From DASYRM01 sp036004405 (GTDB lineage Bacteria > Acidobacteriota > Vicinamibacteria > Vicinamibacterales > UBA2999), in the NCBI GenBank assembly GCA_036004405.1, contig DASYRM010000190.1:1-64000 (forward strand): a DNA stretch of 64,000 nt, written 5' to 3'. A model generated the notes under the pieces. It worked only from the letters and a program-made list of their open reading frames with translations, was not told where the DNA came from and did no database searches. Position numbers and translations under genes: made by a program. Positions 26,114-35,700 of the stretch are shown here, piece after piece. Numbering within the stretch: the first letter of the stretch is position 1; each line of letters starts with the position of its first letter.

Positions 26114-26746
26114 CTACCGGGTGGATTCGGTTGCCATCTCGTCCGCCAGCCGCATGACGGCGCGGCTCACCGTAATCTGCGCCGCGGGCACGCTTGGCTT
26201 GCCCAGCACGTCCATGACCTCCAGCCACGGCAGGCCGAGCTCGAGCCGAGCCACGATCGCTTCACGATAGGCCGGTCGAAGCCGCGCGAGTGCACGCTCG
26301 TAGCGTTCGAGCAGTTCCTGCGCCACGAACTCGTCGTGCTGCGACGGCTGGTCCGAGGGGAAGCTGTCGTCGATCAACTCGGTCGGGCGGCGGGCGCCGT
26401 ACCGGATGCGGTCGGTGACGCTGTTGTGAAGGGTCTGCCGGACATAGGCGAGGAACGCGCCGGCATGCCGGGGTTGAAAACGGTCGAAGTGCAGGTACAC
26501 CTTGAGCATCGTGTCCTGCACGAGGTCGTGCGTGTCGCCCAGGCTTCTGGCGTAGGCAGGGAGGCGCCCATGCGCCCAGCGGAGCAGCCGAGTGGAATAG
26601 CGCGCGAACAGCTGTTCGAGCGCGAGCCGATCGCCGCCGCGGGCCCGGAGCACCAGCGCCATCGACGATTCGGGGTCGATCGGAGCGGCGCTGGTGGCGT
26701 CGTCCGGATCGGCGTCGGGGTCGGCGACGGAAGTGGTGAGGGTCAT
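26114..26746 (-). CDS. ECF-type sigma-70 factor, first gene of the kinase-protease operon
   Basis: The product is 210 residues from the ATG at 26746 (an ATG at 26788 is an alternative). Region 2 is visible (LEQLFARYSTRLLRWAHGRL, then LVQDTMLKVYLHFDRFQPR), and region 4 lies in the C-terminus (LRPAYREAIVARLELGLPWL). No anti-sigma gene is adjacent; a Ser/Thr kinase follows instead. Some ECF families (for example the ECF43 type with EcfP/PknT) are controlled by direct phosphorylation from a linked kinase. That fits this order but is inference. Confidence 0.88.
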   Translation of the reverse strand: MTLTTSVADPDADPDDATSAAPIDPESSMALVLRARGGDRLALEQLFARYSTRLLRWAHGRLPAYARSLGDTHDLVQDTMLKVYLHFDRFQPRHAGAFLAYVRQTLHNSVTDRIRYGARRPTELIDDSFPSDQPSQHDEFVAQELLERYERALARLRPAYREAIVARLELGLPWLEVMDVLGKPSVPAAQITVSRAVMRLADEMATESTR

Positions 26747-26929
26747 CGGCCACGAACCTCGCGAAAGGTCGACCTGGGCGGCAATCATATCTCCCGTGCT
26801 CCCCCTCCGGTGCCCATCGCAGAGCTGAAATGCACTGCCCAATAGAACGTCCGTCCCTCGAATTCCCTACACCAGCCCTGCTCGCCCCCCATTCGCCACA
26901 GGGTGTAGGAAATCCCGACCTCAGGCGTT

Positions 26930-28018
26930 ATGTCGCTGATGCCCCCCACCACCATCGACTACGGAGCGCTGGGCGCTCTCGAACGGGTCGTTGGCTTCCT
27001 ACTCGCGCTGGCCACGGCCATTTCCCTGACCTGGGTGGTGGAACGTGGCCAGCAGATTGCGCCGGCCGACGAATTCAAGCAGGCGCGCCGCCTGGCGAAC
27101 CTGGCCACCGCGGTTTTCATCGCCCTCATCTTCGTCTTCATGGCTAGCTCGGCGCGCCTGGTGGCGCTGGGGACGACAGCCGCAGGCGGCGTCATCAGCT
27201 GCGTCGTGTTCTTCCTGTGGAACGTCTGGACACGTCTTCGCCCGCAGCAGGGCTCGGGCCGCGTGATCGCGTATCTCGGAACGTTCATCCTGTATATCGT
27301 CTGCGGGAGCGTCGGTCTCGCGGCGTCAGCGCTGCTGGTGTACGTGGTGCGAGCCAACCCGGAGAACCACACCGGAGCGCCACCCGAGGGCGCCCAGGCG
27401 TACGGGGTGCAACTGGTACTGGTCGGCCAGCGTGCGGTGAGCGTCGCCGGCACCACCAAGCCGTTCCGCGCATCATCCGGCCAGGTGAATTTCGGCTGCG
27501 AGCAGACCGTCACCGCTCAGGCCACTTGGGATGCTCCGCCGGAGTCGAGCCTGGAAGGCGAGATCCGGGCGGAGTGGACGAACCTTGCAAACGCAAAGTC
27601 GTACTCGGCGACAGCCGCAGTCGAGGGCGGCCGCGTTGTCGGTAGCGGTACGATCTCGGGGCTGGATCTCCAGCGACTGCCCTTCGGCATCTCGAACTGC
27701 CCGGGCGGCGGCCACGGCGAAGTCGTGCTCTCTGGCGCGTACGTGACTCGCGACACCGGCCAGCAGCCGTTCATCCAGAAACTCGTCGGCCGGCTCGCCG
27801 CTCAACCACCCGACGCGCGCCGCCTCGCCCTTACGCTGCCGTCCGAGGGCGATGTGACGCTGAAAGAGGGCGTCGTCGAACTGCGGCGAGGTGACGCTTT
27901 GATCGATCGGGCGACGGTCCCCTTCGGAGCCGCGCCGCGCGCCGACATCGTGTCCGAGCGACGCCGCTTCTCAGTCGCTCGCGCGCGCGATGGTCTGGTG
28001 GTCGAACTGATGCAGTGA
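26930..28018 (+). CDS. Membrane protein divergent from the sigma-kinase-protease operon
   Basis: The product is 362 residues. Four hydrophobic helices fill the first ~145 residues (VVGFLLALATAISLTWVV, LATAVFIALIFVFMASSA, a segment around AAGGVISCVVFFLW, and FILYIVCGSVGLAASALLVYV). The remaining ~215 residues are beta-rich and probably lie outside the membrane. I do not recognise the family. It diverges from the ECF sigma gene over a 183-bp gap, so it could be a regulated target or a sensor of the operon. Confidence 0.75.
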   Translation: MSLMPPTTIDYGALGALERVVGFLLALATAISLTWVVERGQQIAPADEFKQARRLANLATAVFIALIFVFMASSARLVALGTTAAGGVISCVVFFLWNVWTRLRPQQGSGRVIAYLGTFILYIVCGSVGLAASALLVYVVRANPENHTGAPPEGAQAYGVQLVLVGQRAVSVAGTTKPFRASSGQVNFGCEQTVTAQATWDAPPESSLEGEIRAEWTNLANAKSYSATAAVEGGRVVGSGTISGLDLQRLPFGISNCPGGGHGEVVLSGAYVTRDTGQQPFIQKLVGRLAAQPPDARRLALTLPSEGDVTLKEGVVELRRGDALIDRATVPFGAAPRADIVSERRRFSVARARDGLVVELMQ

Positions 28019-28020
28019 AA

Positions 28021-28055
28021 GCCCTTGGCCTTAGGCCTTGGACCTTGGGGCTGAG
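28021..28055. repeat. Heptamer repeat after a stop codon
   Basis: CCTTGGC, CTTAGGC, CTTGGAC and CTTGGGG run directly after the TGA of the membrane-protein gene. Similar heptamer arrays of different sequence follow other genes in the window. Confidence 0.65.
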
Positions 28056-28127
28056 CCAATCCCGCTCGAGCGGCGTCTAACGTTCCGACCCGCCACTCTC
28101 ATCCATCACCGGCGAGTTGGAGGACTG

Positions 28128-29828
28128 ATGCCCCGATGTGGCTGCCACCTGCTGGCGCTGTTGAGCGTTGTCGCGATGGTGACCCCGGCGGCCGCCCAAC
28201 TCCTACAACCTCCAGGTACCCCGCCGCAGTCATACGGCTCGGCACAACTCACCGGCCGTGTTGTCGCCGCCGACAACGGCAGACCGGTCAGGCGCGCGCA
28301 TCTGCGCCTCTCTGAACGCCCATATTCCGAGCGAAACGCAGATCCCGACCATGTCTATGTCTCGCGGGATCTCGACACGGACGGCGACGGACGTTTCGCC
28401 TTCCTGGATCTTCCGGCCGGTTCGTACGTCATCTACGTTGACGCGGTGAACGGTTTCGCTCGACTCGAGTGGCCGAAAGAGGCGACGGTCACTGAAGGCC
28501 GAACCGTGGAAACGACGATTCGCATGGAGCGAACCGGCGCCATCGAGGGCCGCCTTCAGGATTACAACGGCGACGGGCTCCCCGGCATGCGATTGTACGC
28601 GGTCAGCAAGCGCAGTGTCAGCGGCCACGCCGGCCTGGGACCAGCCGCGTCGACGACGACGAACGACCTGGGCGAGTTCCGTCTTCCCAACCTTCCGGCC
28701 GGGGAGTACTACGTCCTGGCGACACCGTACGACAACCGGCCAGCAGCCATTGATGGGCGCCAGGAGCCTGCGCCGCAAACGGGTTCTGCCAACACCTACT
28801 ATCCCGGCGTTCCGGCGCTTCAAGGTGCCCGCGTCGTTGAGGTACGCGCCGGGCGGGACAGCGAGCGCGTGAACTTCACGATGGCACGGCGCCACCTCGC
28901 CAAGCTCTCCATCAACCCCGTCGATTCTCGCGGCGTCCCGCTCGGCCGGGACGCGCAGGCGACGCTCACCAGGCGCGACGACGTCTACTTGTCCGAGTCT
29001 GGACGTCACACGAGCCGTCGAGAGGACGGAGCGTTGCTGTTCGATGGCATCCAACCCGGCGACTATGAGCTCGGGGTCATAACGAGCTATCGGATGGAGG
29101 AAGCAGCCTACGTCAAGGTTTCGATCAACGAAGCGGACGTGTCGCTCAGGGTGCAAACGAATACCGGTGCCAAGGTGTCTGGACGAGTGATCGTGGACGG
29201 CGAGCCCGGCGACCGCACATCACGATACGCCTCGGTTTTCTCGATGAAGCCGTTCGGAAAGTACGGTTTCTCGTACGCGCGCGAGCAGGCCGTTCACGTG
29301 GAGCGCACCGACCGGTTCGAACTGACGGGGCTGCGAGGGCCGATGGTGGTCTCCGCAGACGTCGGCGGTGGCGCCCTGGTGTCGATTCAGCGCCACGGCG
29401 AAGAGATGGCCGGAAAGACCGTGGAGTTTGTTGGAACGGAAACGCTCGACGACGTGGTCGTCGAGCTCACGACCCGGGTGGCGCAGCTCGATGTGACCGT
29501 CACCAGCGCGAGCGCGCGGAAGGAGCCGGAATCAGTCCTTCTGTTCCTTTTCCCCGAGGATCCACTGCGGTGGCATCAGGGGTTTGTCCGGTACTCGAGA
29601 GCTTTACCGACGTCTGCCCGCCCCGGCGAAATCTCCCCTGTCAGCGCAAGGCTGATACGACTGCCTGCCGGGCGCTACCTGGTCGCCGCCGTTCCCGACG
29701 CTGACGGCAGCTATCCGACGGACGTCGGCGTGCTCGAAAGACTTCGCCCGCTCGCGACGCCGGTCACGCTTGTCGCGGGTCAAACAGCCAAGGTCACGAT
29801 CGTCGTCGCGAAGACGCGAAAGAATTGA
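28128..29828 (+). CDS. Secreted protein with carboxypeptidase-regulatory-like (CnaB-type) repeats
   Basis: The product is 566 residues from the ATG at 28128, preceded by TTGGAGGA. A signal peptide (LLALLSVVAMVTPAAA) leads into beta-sandwich repeats: LTGRVVAADNGRPVRRAHL with a GRFAFLDLPAGSYVIYVDA ending, IEGRLQDYNGDGLPGM with GEFRLPNLPAGEYYVLA, and later copies ending in LFDGIQPGDYELGV. This is the CarboxypepD_reg-like fold, used for surface or scaffold functions. No catalytic domain or TonB-dependent receptor part is attached. It is probably periplasmic or surface-located. Confidence 0.82.
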   Translation: MPRCGCHLLALLSVVAMVTPAAAQLLQPPGTPPQSYGSAQLTGRVVAADNGRPVRRAHLRLSERPYSERNADPDHVYVSRDLDTDGDGRFAFLDLPAGSYVIYVDAVNGFARLEWPKEATVTEGRTVETTIRMERTGAIEGRLQDYNGDGLPGMRLYAVSKRSVSGHAGLGPAASTTTNDLGEFRLPNLPAGEYYVLATPYDNRPAAIDGRQEPAPQTGSANTYYPGVPALQGARVVEVRAGRDSERVNFTMARRHLAKLSINPVDSRGVPLGRDAQATLTRRDDVYLSESGRHTSRREDGALLFDGIQPGDYELGVITSYRMEEAAYVKVSINEADVSLRVQTNTGAKVSGRVIVDGEPGDRTSRYASVFSMKPFGKYGFSYAREQAVHVERTDRFELTGLRGPMVVSADVGGGALVSIQRHGEEMAGKTVEFVGTETLDDVVVELTTRVAQLDVTVTSASARKEPESVLLFLFPEDPLRWHQGFVRYSRALPTSARPGEISPVSARLIRLPAGRYLVAAVPDADGSYPTDVGVLERLRPLATPVTLVAGQTAKVTIVVAKTRKN

Positions 29829-29834
29829 CGAAGT

Positions 29835-30860
29835 CTATTCGCGCCGCGCCGGCGGTGCAGCCGGAGGACTCGCCGGCGAAGCCGGCGGCGGATCGTCACT
29901 CCGGCACGCCCCCTGGTTGTTGTTCATCACCGTCAGCGTCGTTCCGCCGCAGCAGTACACCGTGCACTTGTCGGGCGCCCTATAGGTCGAACGCAGCGCC
30001 TTCCCGTATTCCGGATACGTGGTCTTGGCGCCGCCGCGCGCGGCCTCGGCCGGCAGGTTGAACAGCTTCGGGAACTCCGCCAGATACGGGTTGGCGCCGG
30101 GCAGATAGTGCGGCACCTCGCCCGGGCTGCGCGGAATCTCCACCTGCGGCTCGCACGGCTCGGGCAGCACGCGCGTGTTCCCATCCAGCTCGAAGGTGGC
30201 GCTGCGGATGAACGGCTCCTCCCAGTAGATCGGGTCCGTGAGGATCATCGTCACCGTCAGCATGTTCTCGTGGCGGACGTAGTGCTCCACCATCGTCGCC
30301 TGATCGCTGTGGGGCACGCCGTTGCGCCACACGAGCCCGCTCTTCAGGTGCGTGGTCGTCACCGTGAGCATGCGCCCTTCCCACTTGCCGGTGGCGAAGC
30401 CGCCGGCGCTGTGCGGCGCGTTCGGCGACGGGCGCGGCCGCCCATCCATCCAGATGTCGTGCGTCGCGCGATCGACGGTGCCGCTCATGTGGAAGGCGAT
30501 CACGGCACCCGAGATGGGGTCGAGCTCCTGCTGGATGCGGAGGTTCTGCGGCCCCATCACGATGTACTGCGTGGTGTAGAGGATGCACTGCCGCTCGGGC
30601 ATGTTCTGCATCGACACCTGGTAGGCATCGGCCACCGCGCGCGCTTCGTCGTTGATGGGCAGGCCCGTGTAGTCGCCGATGTGCGGCCCAGGCGCGCGCT
30701 CGATCCAGTCCTCGTGCAGCCGGTTGGCCCACGTGCCCGAGAAGTCGACGGCGGTGCCTTGCAGAGCGGCCGCCGCCTGAAGGGCCTGCGCCGAGGCGGC
30801 TCCTGATCCGGCGAGCGTGAGGGCGAGGGCCGCGAGCGCGGCAGTGCGTCTAGTGTGCAT
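29835..30860 (-). CDS. Secreted protein of an acidobacterial family, paralogue of the next gene
   Basis: The product is 341 residues. A signal peptide (AALAALALTLAGSGAASA) is followed by FSGTWANRLHEDWIER and GDYTGLPINDEARAVADAY. Both segments have counterparts in the gene at 30863-31663. The rest is beta-rich, with many Trp and His residues and VYCCGG near the end. The function is unknown; a lipocalin-like fold is possible. Only 2 bp separate it from the upstream paralogue. Confidence 0.75.
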   Translation of the reverse strand: MHTRRTAALAALALTLAGSGAASAQALQAAAALQGTAVDFSGTWANRLHEDWIERAPGPHIGDYTGLPINDEARAVADAYQVSMQNMPERQCILYTTQYIVMGPQNLRIQQELDPISGAVIAFHMSGTVDRATHDIWMDGRPRPSPNAPHSAGGFATGKWEGRMLTVTTTHLKSGLVWRNGVPHSDQATMVEHYVRHENMLTVTMILTDPIYWEEPFIRSATFELDGNTRVLPEPCEPQVEIPRSPGEVPHYLPGANPYLAEFPKLFNLPAEAARGGAKTTYPEYGKALRSTYRAPDKCTVYCCGGTTLTVMNNNQGACRSDDPPPASPASPPAAPPARRE

Positions 30861-30862
30861 AG

Positions 30863-31663
30863 CTACCTTGCCGAGCACGGCGACGGGTCCCACTTGGACC
30901 CATTGGCTTCCTTCTTGAAATTGAGGCTCGTGATCCAGCTGCGTCCAAGGTAGGTGGGATCCTCGACCACCGTGGTAATCACGATCCACGGCTCCCCTTC
31001 GGGCTGGCGCATCAGATCCCAGTACTCGGTGAGCGTGGTCTTGTCGCTGTAGGGGACGCCGTTCTTACGGAGATATCCCGGACGCAGGTTCTTGGTCACC
31101 GTCTTCAAGTTGCCGAACATCGGCGGCGGCTGGTTGCCGCCGCGGCCGCGCGCGCCGGTCTCCCAGCTCGCGGTGGTGTCGCCCTGAATCGTCGGCGCGC
31201 CGCCGGGGGCCTTCCAGTCGCCGAAGTGAAAGAGGCGCGTCTGCGTGCCGGCGTCGGCCTCCATCTTCATCGTGGTGTCGTCCTGCCAGGAGATGCGCAG
31301 CCGCATCGGCAGACGCATCAGGCCGGGCGCCCCGTAGGCTTTGCACGCGTCGCCGGCGGCCTCGTCCTTGGCTGGATCCCAGGCGTCGGCCGCCTTCTTG
31401 GCGTCCATGTTGATCGGGAGGCTGGCGTAGTCGCCCTTCGGTGGCGTGATCATCCGCCAGCGCCAGTCCTCGGTGATGACCGACACCCAGTTGCCGGTGA
31501 GGTCGATGGGGGCTCCGGCCTTGCCTGTCGGCGGCGGAGCGGGAGCCGCGGGCGCCTGCGGCGCGGCGCCGCGCCCCTGCGCGGCCACACTCGCGAACAT
31601 GAGCGCCGCCACGCCCAGCACGACGCCGGCGCCGGCGCGAAATATCCGACCCAGGGTCTGCAC
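30863..31663 (-). CDS. Secreted protein, paralogue of its downstream neighbour
   Basis: The product is 266 residues from the GTG at 31663, whose G is also the last base of the upstream TAG (TAGTG). The signal peptide includes GVVLGVAALMFASVAA. The mature start DLTGNWVSVITEDWRWR and the GDYASLPINMDAKKAADAW segment parallel the gene at 29835-30860. No known catalytic motif is seen. The order MBL-like gene, this gene, then its paralogue forms one operon. Confidence 0.75.
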   Translation of the reverse strand: MQTLGRIFRAGAGVVLGVAALMFASVAAQGRGAAPQAPAAPAPPPTGKAGAPIDLTGNWVSVITEDWRWRMITPPKGDYASLPINMDAKKAADAWDPAKDEAAGDACKAYGAPGLMRLPMRLRISWQDDTTMKMEADAGTQTRLFHFGDWKAPGGAPTIQGDTTASWETGARGRGGNQPPPMFGNLKTVTKNLRPGYLRKNGVPYSDKTTLTEYWDLMRQPEGEPWIVITTVVEDPTYLGRSWITSLNFKKEANGSKWDPSPCSAR

Positions 31664-32688
31664 TACTTGCCTCCGAGGCTCTTGAACACCGCCTCGATGA
31701 ACTGATTGGTGGTCCAGGGCCCGGTGTCGGCGCCGTACCGGCGGCGGTAGCCCTTCACCGGATCGGCCTGGCGGATCTGCGCCAGCGTCTGACCTTTCTT
31801 CATCAGGTCCTGAATGCGGTCGCGGATGATGGTCACCATGTCGCGGTAGTCCACCACGTCCGCCTCGTGGCCGATGGTCCCGTGCGCGCCGATCACCACG
31901 GTGCCACCTTCCTGCCAGATCAGCGGAATCGGCGGCACGGTGATGCCGATGATGCGGTTCAGCGCGTCGATGACGCCCTGGATGCTGCCGCCCTTCTCGA
32001 GGTCGATCCGCGGGAAGCGCGAAGGGTTGTAGACCTCGCCCGCGATCAGGACGTCGGAGCGGCGGAAGAACACCACGCTGTCGCCGTCGGAGTAGGCGTT
32101 CGGCTGATAGGTGGTGATGATCGCCTCGCCGTTGAAATAGAGGTCCTTCTGCGTCTCCATCAGGTCCGACGAGTAGGTCACCGTCGGCCACGCGCCAACC
32201 GGGAAGGGCGCCTGCTCGCCCGTGGGCGCCGTCATCGCCGCCTGCACGTGCTCTTCGGCCATGATCGGCGCCCGCCCGCCGGCGGCGCCGATGTCGTTGA
32301 GGCCGCCGGTGGGAATGACCGACTGTCCCGCTTTCGACAGATCGTCGTTGCCGCCCACGTGCTCGCGCTGGGCGCTGGTGTTGATGATGTAGCGGATGGG
32401 ACGGTTGGTGATCTTCCGGATCTCCGTCAGGACATCGGCCGAGCGCGCACCCGAGCCGGAGTCCACGAGGATGACGCCGTCGGGTCCGACCTGCACCGCG
32501 ATGGTGGCGCCGGCGCCGACGATGGCGTAGAAGTTGTCGCGAAGCTGGATCACCTCGAGCGCCGCCGCCGCACGGGGCGCGGGCGTTTGTGCCGGCTTGG
32601 CCTGCGCGTTCGATATCGACGGAGCGAGCGCGATCAGGGCGACGGCCGCTAGTGCTCGAGAGATTCTTTCGATTGGGACATAGACCAT
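31663..32688 (-). CDS. Secreted MBL-fold protein with a degenerate metal site
   Basis: The product is 341 residues with a signal peptide (ALAAVALIALAPSISNA). The overall MBL-fold pattern is clear: VGPDGVILVDSGSG, then PIRYIINTSAQREHVGGND, and later GGTVVIGAHGTIGHEADVV. The canonical HxHxDH position reads SAQREH, so only the last His remains. Hydrolysis with two zinc ions is therefore unlikely unless other ligands substitute. It shares one base with the next gene. Confidence 0.82.
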   Translation of the reverse strand: MVYVPIERISRALAAVALIALAPSISNAQAKPAQTPAPRAAAALEVIQLRDNFYAIVGAGATIAVQVGPDGVILVDSGSGARSADVLTEIRKITNRPIRYIINTSAQREHVGGNDDLSKAGQSVIPTGGLNDIGAAGGRAPIMAEEHVQAAMTAPTGEQAPFPVGAWPTVTYSSDLMETQKDLYFNGEAIITTYQPNAYSDGDSVVFFRRSDVLIAGEVYNPSRFPRIDLEKGGSIQGVIDALNRIIGITVPPIPLIWQEGGTVVIGAHGTIGHEADVVDYRDMVTIIRDRIQDLMKKGQTLAQIRQADPVKGYRRRYGADTGPWTTNQFIEAVFKSLGGK

Positions 32689-32710
32689 TCGCGGGGAATT
32701 GTAACCGAAG

Positions 32711-35700
32711 CTATGGCAGCGACCGGATGATGGCGCGCAGCCGCTTGACCGCGTCTTCGGTCGGCAGCGCTTCGTCGGACGCGTTGCCTTTGAGTTCCTT
32801 CTGATCGAAGAGCGGTTCGGCCACTTCGATGGCGACGCCGAAGGCGGAGCGGAGCGCGAGCAGGGCGTCGCGCGCCAGACCCATCTTGCGCAGATGGTTC
32901 TGGATCCGCATGTAGTGCAGGCTGAAGGCCGGCGCCGGGCGATCCCGCACTTCGAGATCGCCGATGACATAACCCACGTTGAACCGGAGCGGGTTGCCGT
33001 CGGTGCGCCGCGGGCTCTCCACGGTCAGATACACGGGAAAGAGCTTCTGCGACGGGCGGCCGGAGGCGCGCAGATACTTCGCCACGAGCTCCGCCTCCCA
33101 GAAATTCAGGCCGGCGTCGGCCTGCCAGCGCTCCGCCTGCGCCTTGACCTCGGGACCGTCCACGCCGGCGTCCTGCGCCGCCTTGCTCCAGGCGCGCCAG
33201 TCGGCGGGATCCGGCAGCTGCACGGCGTCCTGCAGGCTCGCCACCGTCGGGCGTCCCGGCCGCAGGTCCAGCCGCGTCCAGCAGAAACGCTGGAAGCGCG
33301 GATCGAAGGTGGAGCCGGTCATCGCCCACGTGGCGCACAGCATGCCGGACCACGACCAATGCTGGAACAGGTTCATCCAGCCGCGGTTGTCGATGTGGTC
33401 GTAGTACTGGTCCAGATCGAAGTCGAGGAAGACGTCCTCCATCAGCTGCAGCATCTGCACGCAGACGTAGAACCCTTCGCGACGTTCGGGCTCCGTTTTC
33501 GGCAGCCAGTAGTTCACGTTGGGCAGAGCGCGCGCAGCGGCCGGTACGCCGGGCGGCAGCGCCTCTGGGGGCAGACCCATGAGCGCCGGCATCTCCGGAA
33601 ACATCTGGCCGTCGAGGAAGTTGAGCGTCTTCGACGTCCGCAGGACGGTCCAGATGCGGTCGAGCGCCCCCGAATACTTCGACACCGCATCCGGCGGCGC
33701 CGGCGCCGGCTTGCCCCAGCGCTGCCGCAGCAGCGTGAAGATCTCCACCGGTTGCAGCCCCGCGCACTCCTCGGCGCGCACCGCCCGCATGAAGACGTCC
33801 TCGACCGCGTGGTAGCCGAGGGCGCGATAGCTCTCGAACTGCGACTCGTCGAAGAACTGATCGTTGGTGGACTCGTGCGGAAACGCGGGATGCTCGGCGG
33901 CATACCGCAGGATGTCGGCCGGCTCGTCGCCGGTGAGCGAGCTCTTGATGTAGAGCAGCGTGCCCGGCACCTCGAGCGGATCGTCCTCCATGATCGGCGG
34001 CAGCCGGTCGTAGCGGATGGTGCCGATGGCGCAGTGCCACTCCGAGCGCCGGTCCGCACCGAGGCGCAGCTTGCTCAGGTCGATCTCGATGTCCACGCCG
34101 AAGTCGGCGCGGCAGCGTTCGATGGCGTTGCCGAGGTCCTCGAAGGTGACGGCGCCGTCCTGGCCGGCATCGCACGCGATGATCAGGCGGCAGCGCCGCC
34201 GCACCAGCTCGTACACGCCCAGGTTCTCGAAGTGGCCGCCGTCGGAGAGGTAGACCCACTTCTTGTCGTCGGTCGTCATGCCGAGCAGCTCGTACAACAG
34301 CTCGCGCAGCGACACGCCGGTCTTCTGATCGGTCCACACATCGCGAAAGCGCGGATTGCGCAGCCACCATCCGAGACGGACGTTGAACACCGTCATCAGG
34401 AAGCCGAGCGTGGGCGACGAGTGGTACCCCATGTTCGGCGAGGCGGCCGCGCCCGAGGTGGCAAGCGCGAGCCCCATCGTGAGCGAGGTCGGGTCGCCGG
34501 CGTGCTCCGACGTCTTCGCGTAGGCGCTCAGGCGCTTCACGCCGGCGGCCGCGGCCTGCCGCGTCACCACGCCGCTGTCGTGCGCCTTCTGCTGCAGCGC
34601 CTCGTCCTCCGCTGTGCGCTTGGCGGCCGCCTTGGGTTCGGCGGGCGGATCGTCGTCGTCGCGGTACTCGAACCCGCAGTATTCGGGCGTGAACACGAAC
34701 GACGCCGCCTTGCGCTCCTGCCACGCCAGGTTCTTGCCGCCCACGAGATTGATCGCGGCGTTGAAGATCGGATACGGCCGGATGTGCCCCTGCGGCGCGC
34801 TGTCAACCAGCGCTGCCAGCGGCAGGTCGTCCTCGTCGTCGAACCCGGTGAACGGATGCGGCGTGCGCTTGCGCGACGCCCCCAGAAAGCAGCGCACCAG
34901 CCGATTGCGATAGAACGTGTGCAGCGAGAACTCGTTCAGGTTCACCTGCCACGAGATGAGCCACGCCAGCGCCGCCGAGCCGAGGATCACCAGGAGTAGT
35001 CCGCCGATGGCGTCGCCCGCCCCGCCGGGGGCCGTATCCGACTCACACGGGATGTGCCACCTGGCCCGTTCGATTCTGGAGTCGATGGCGTCGGCATCGG
35101 CGATCGACGGTTCCGCCGACGTCTCCGCCGCAGCGGCCGTCCGCATGCGCGCCTCGACGTTGCACAGCGAGTAGACGGCGTACTGGTATCCGCCGCCGAG
35201 CGGAATCGTGAACTGCGGCACGACACGGTGCATGAACACCGCGAGGATGAACAGGTAGCCGACGACGAACACCACGGGCGCCACCTTGCCGGCCCAGTCC
35301 AGGAGCCAGTTGCGATCGCTCGGCGTCTTCTCCGAGCGCCCCGCAAACACGCCCGCCGCCGTGAGTCCCGCCCACACGACGCCCAGGACCGTGGAGATCG
35401 CACTCTGGTGCTCCGCCAGCCACTGCCACTGCGTGCGGACCATCGCGTAGAGGTGCGGCCCCGCGAGCGCCAGGAGCCCGACGCCGATGAGGAGCAGCGA
35501 GAGCAGCAGCTGCACGCCGCCGACACGCCCCCACCACTCGCGCGTCTCGTCCGACATCGCGCCGCCCGCCAGCCCGATGTGCGCGGTGACGGCCAGCATC
35601 AGACACACGACGCCGATCGGAAACGTCAGCAGACCGGCGAGCCACACGTGCGAACTGCCCTCGAAGGTGAGCGCCAGCGCGTGGGTGGCCAGGCCCATGA

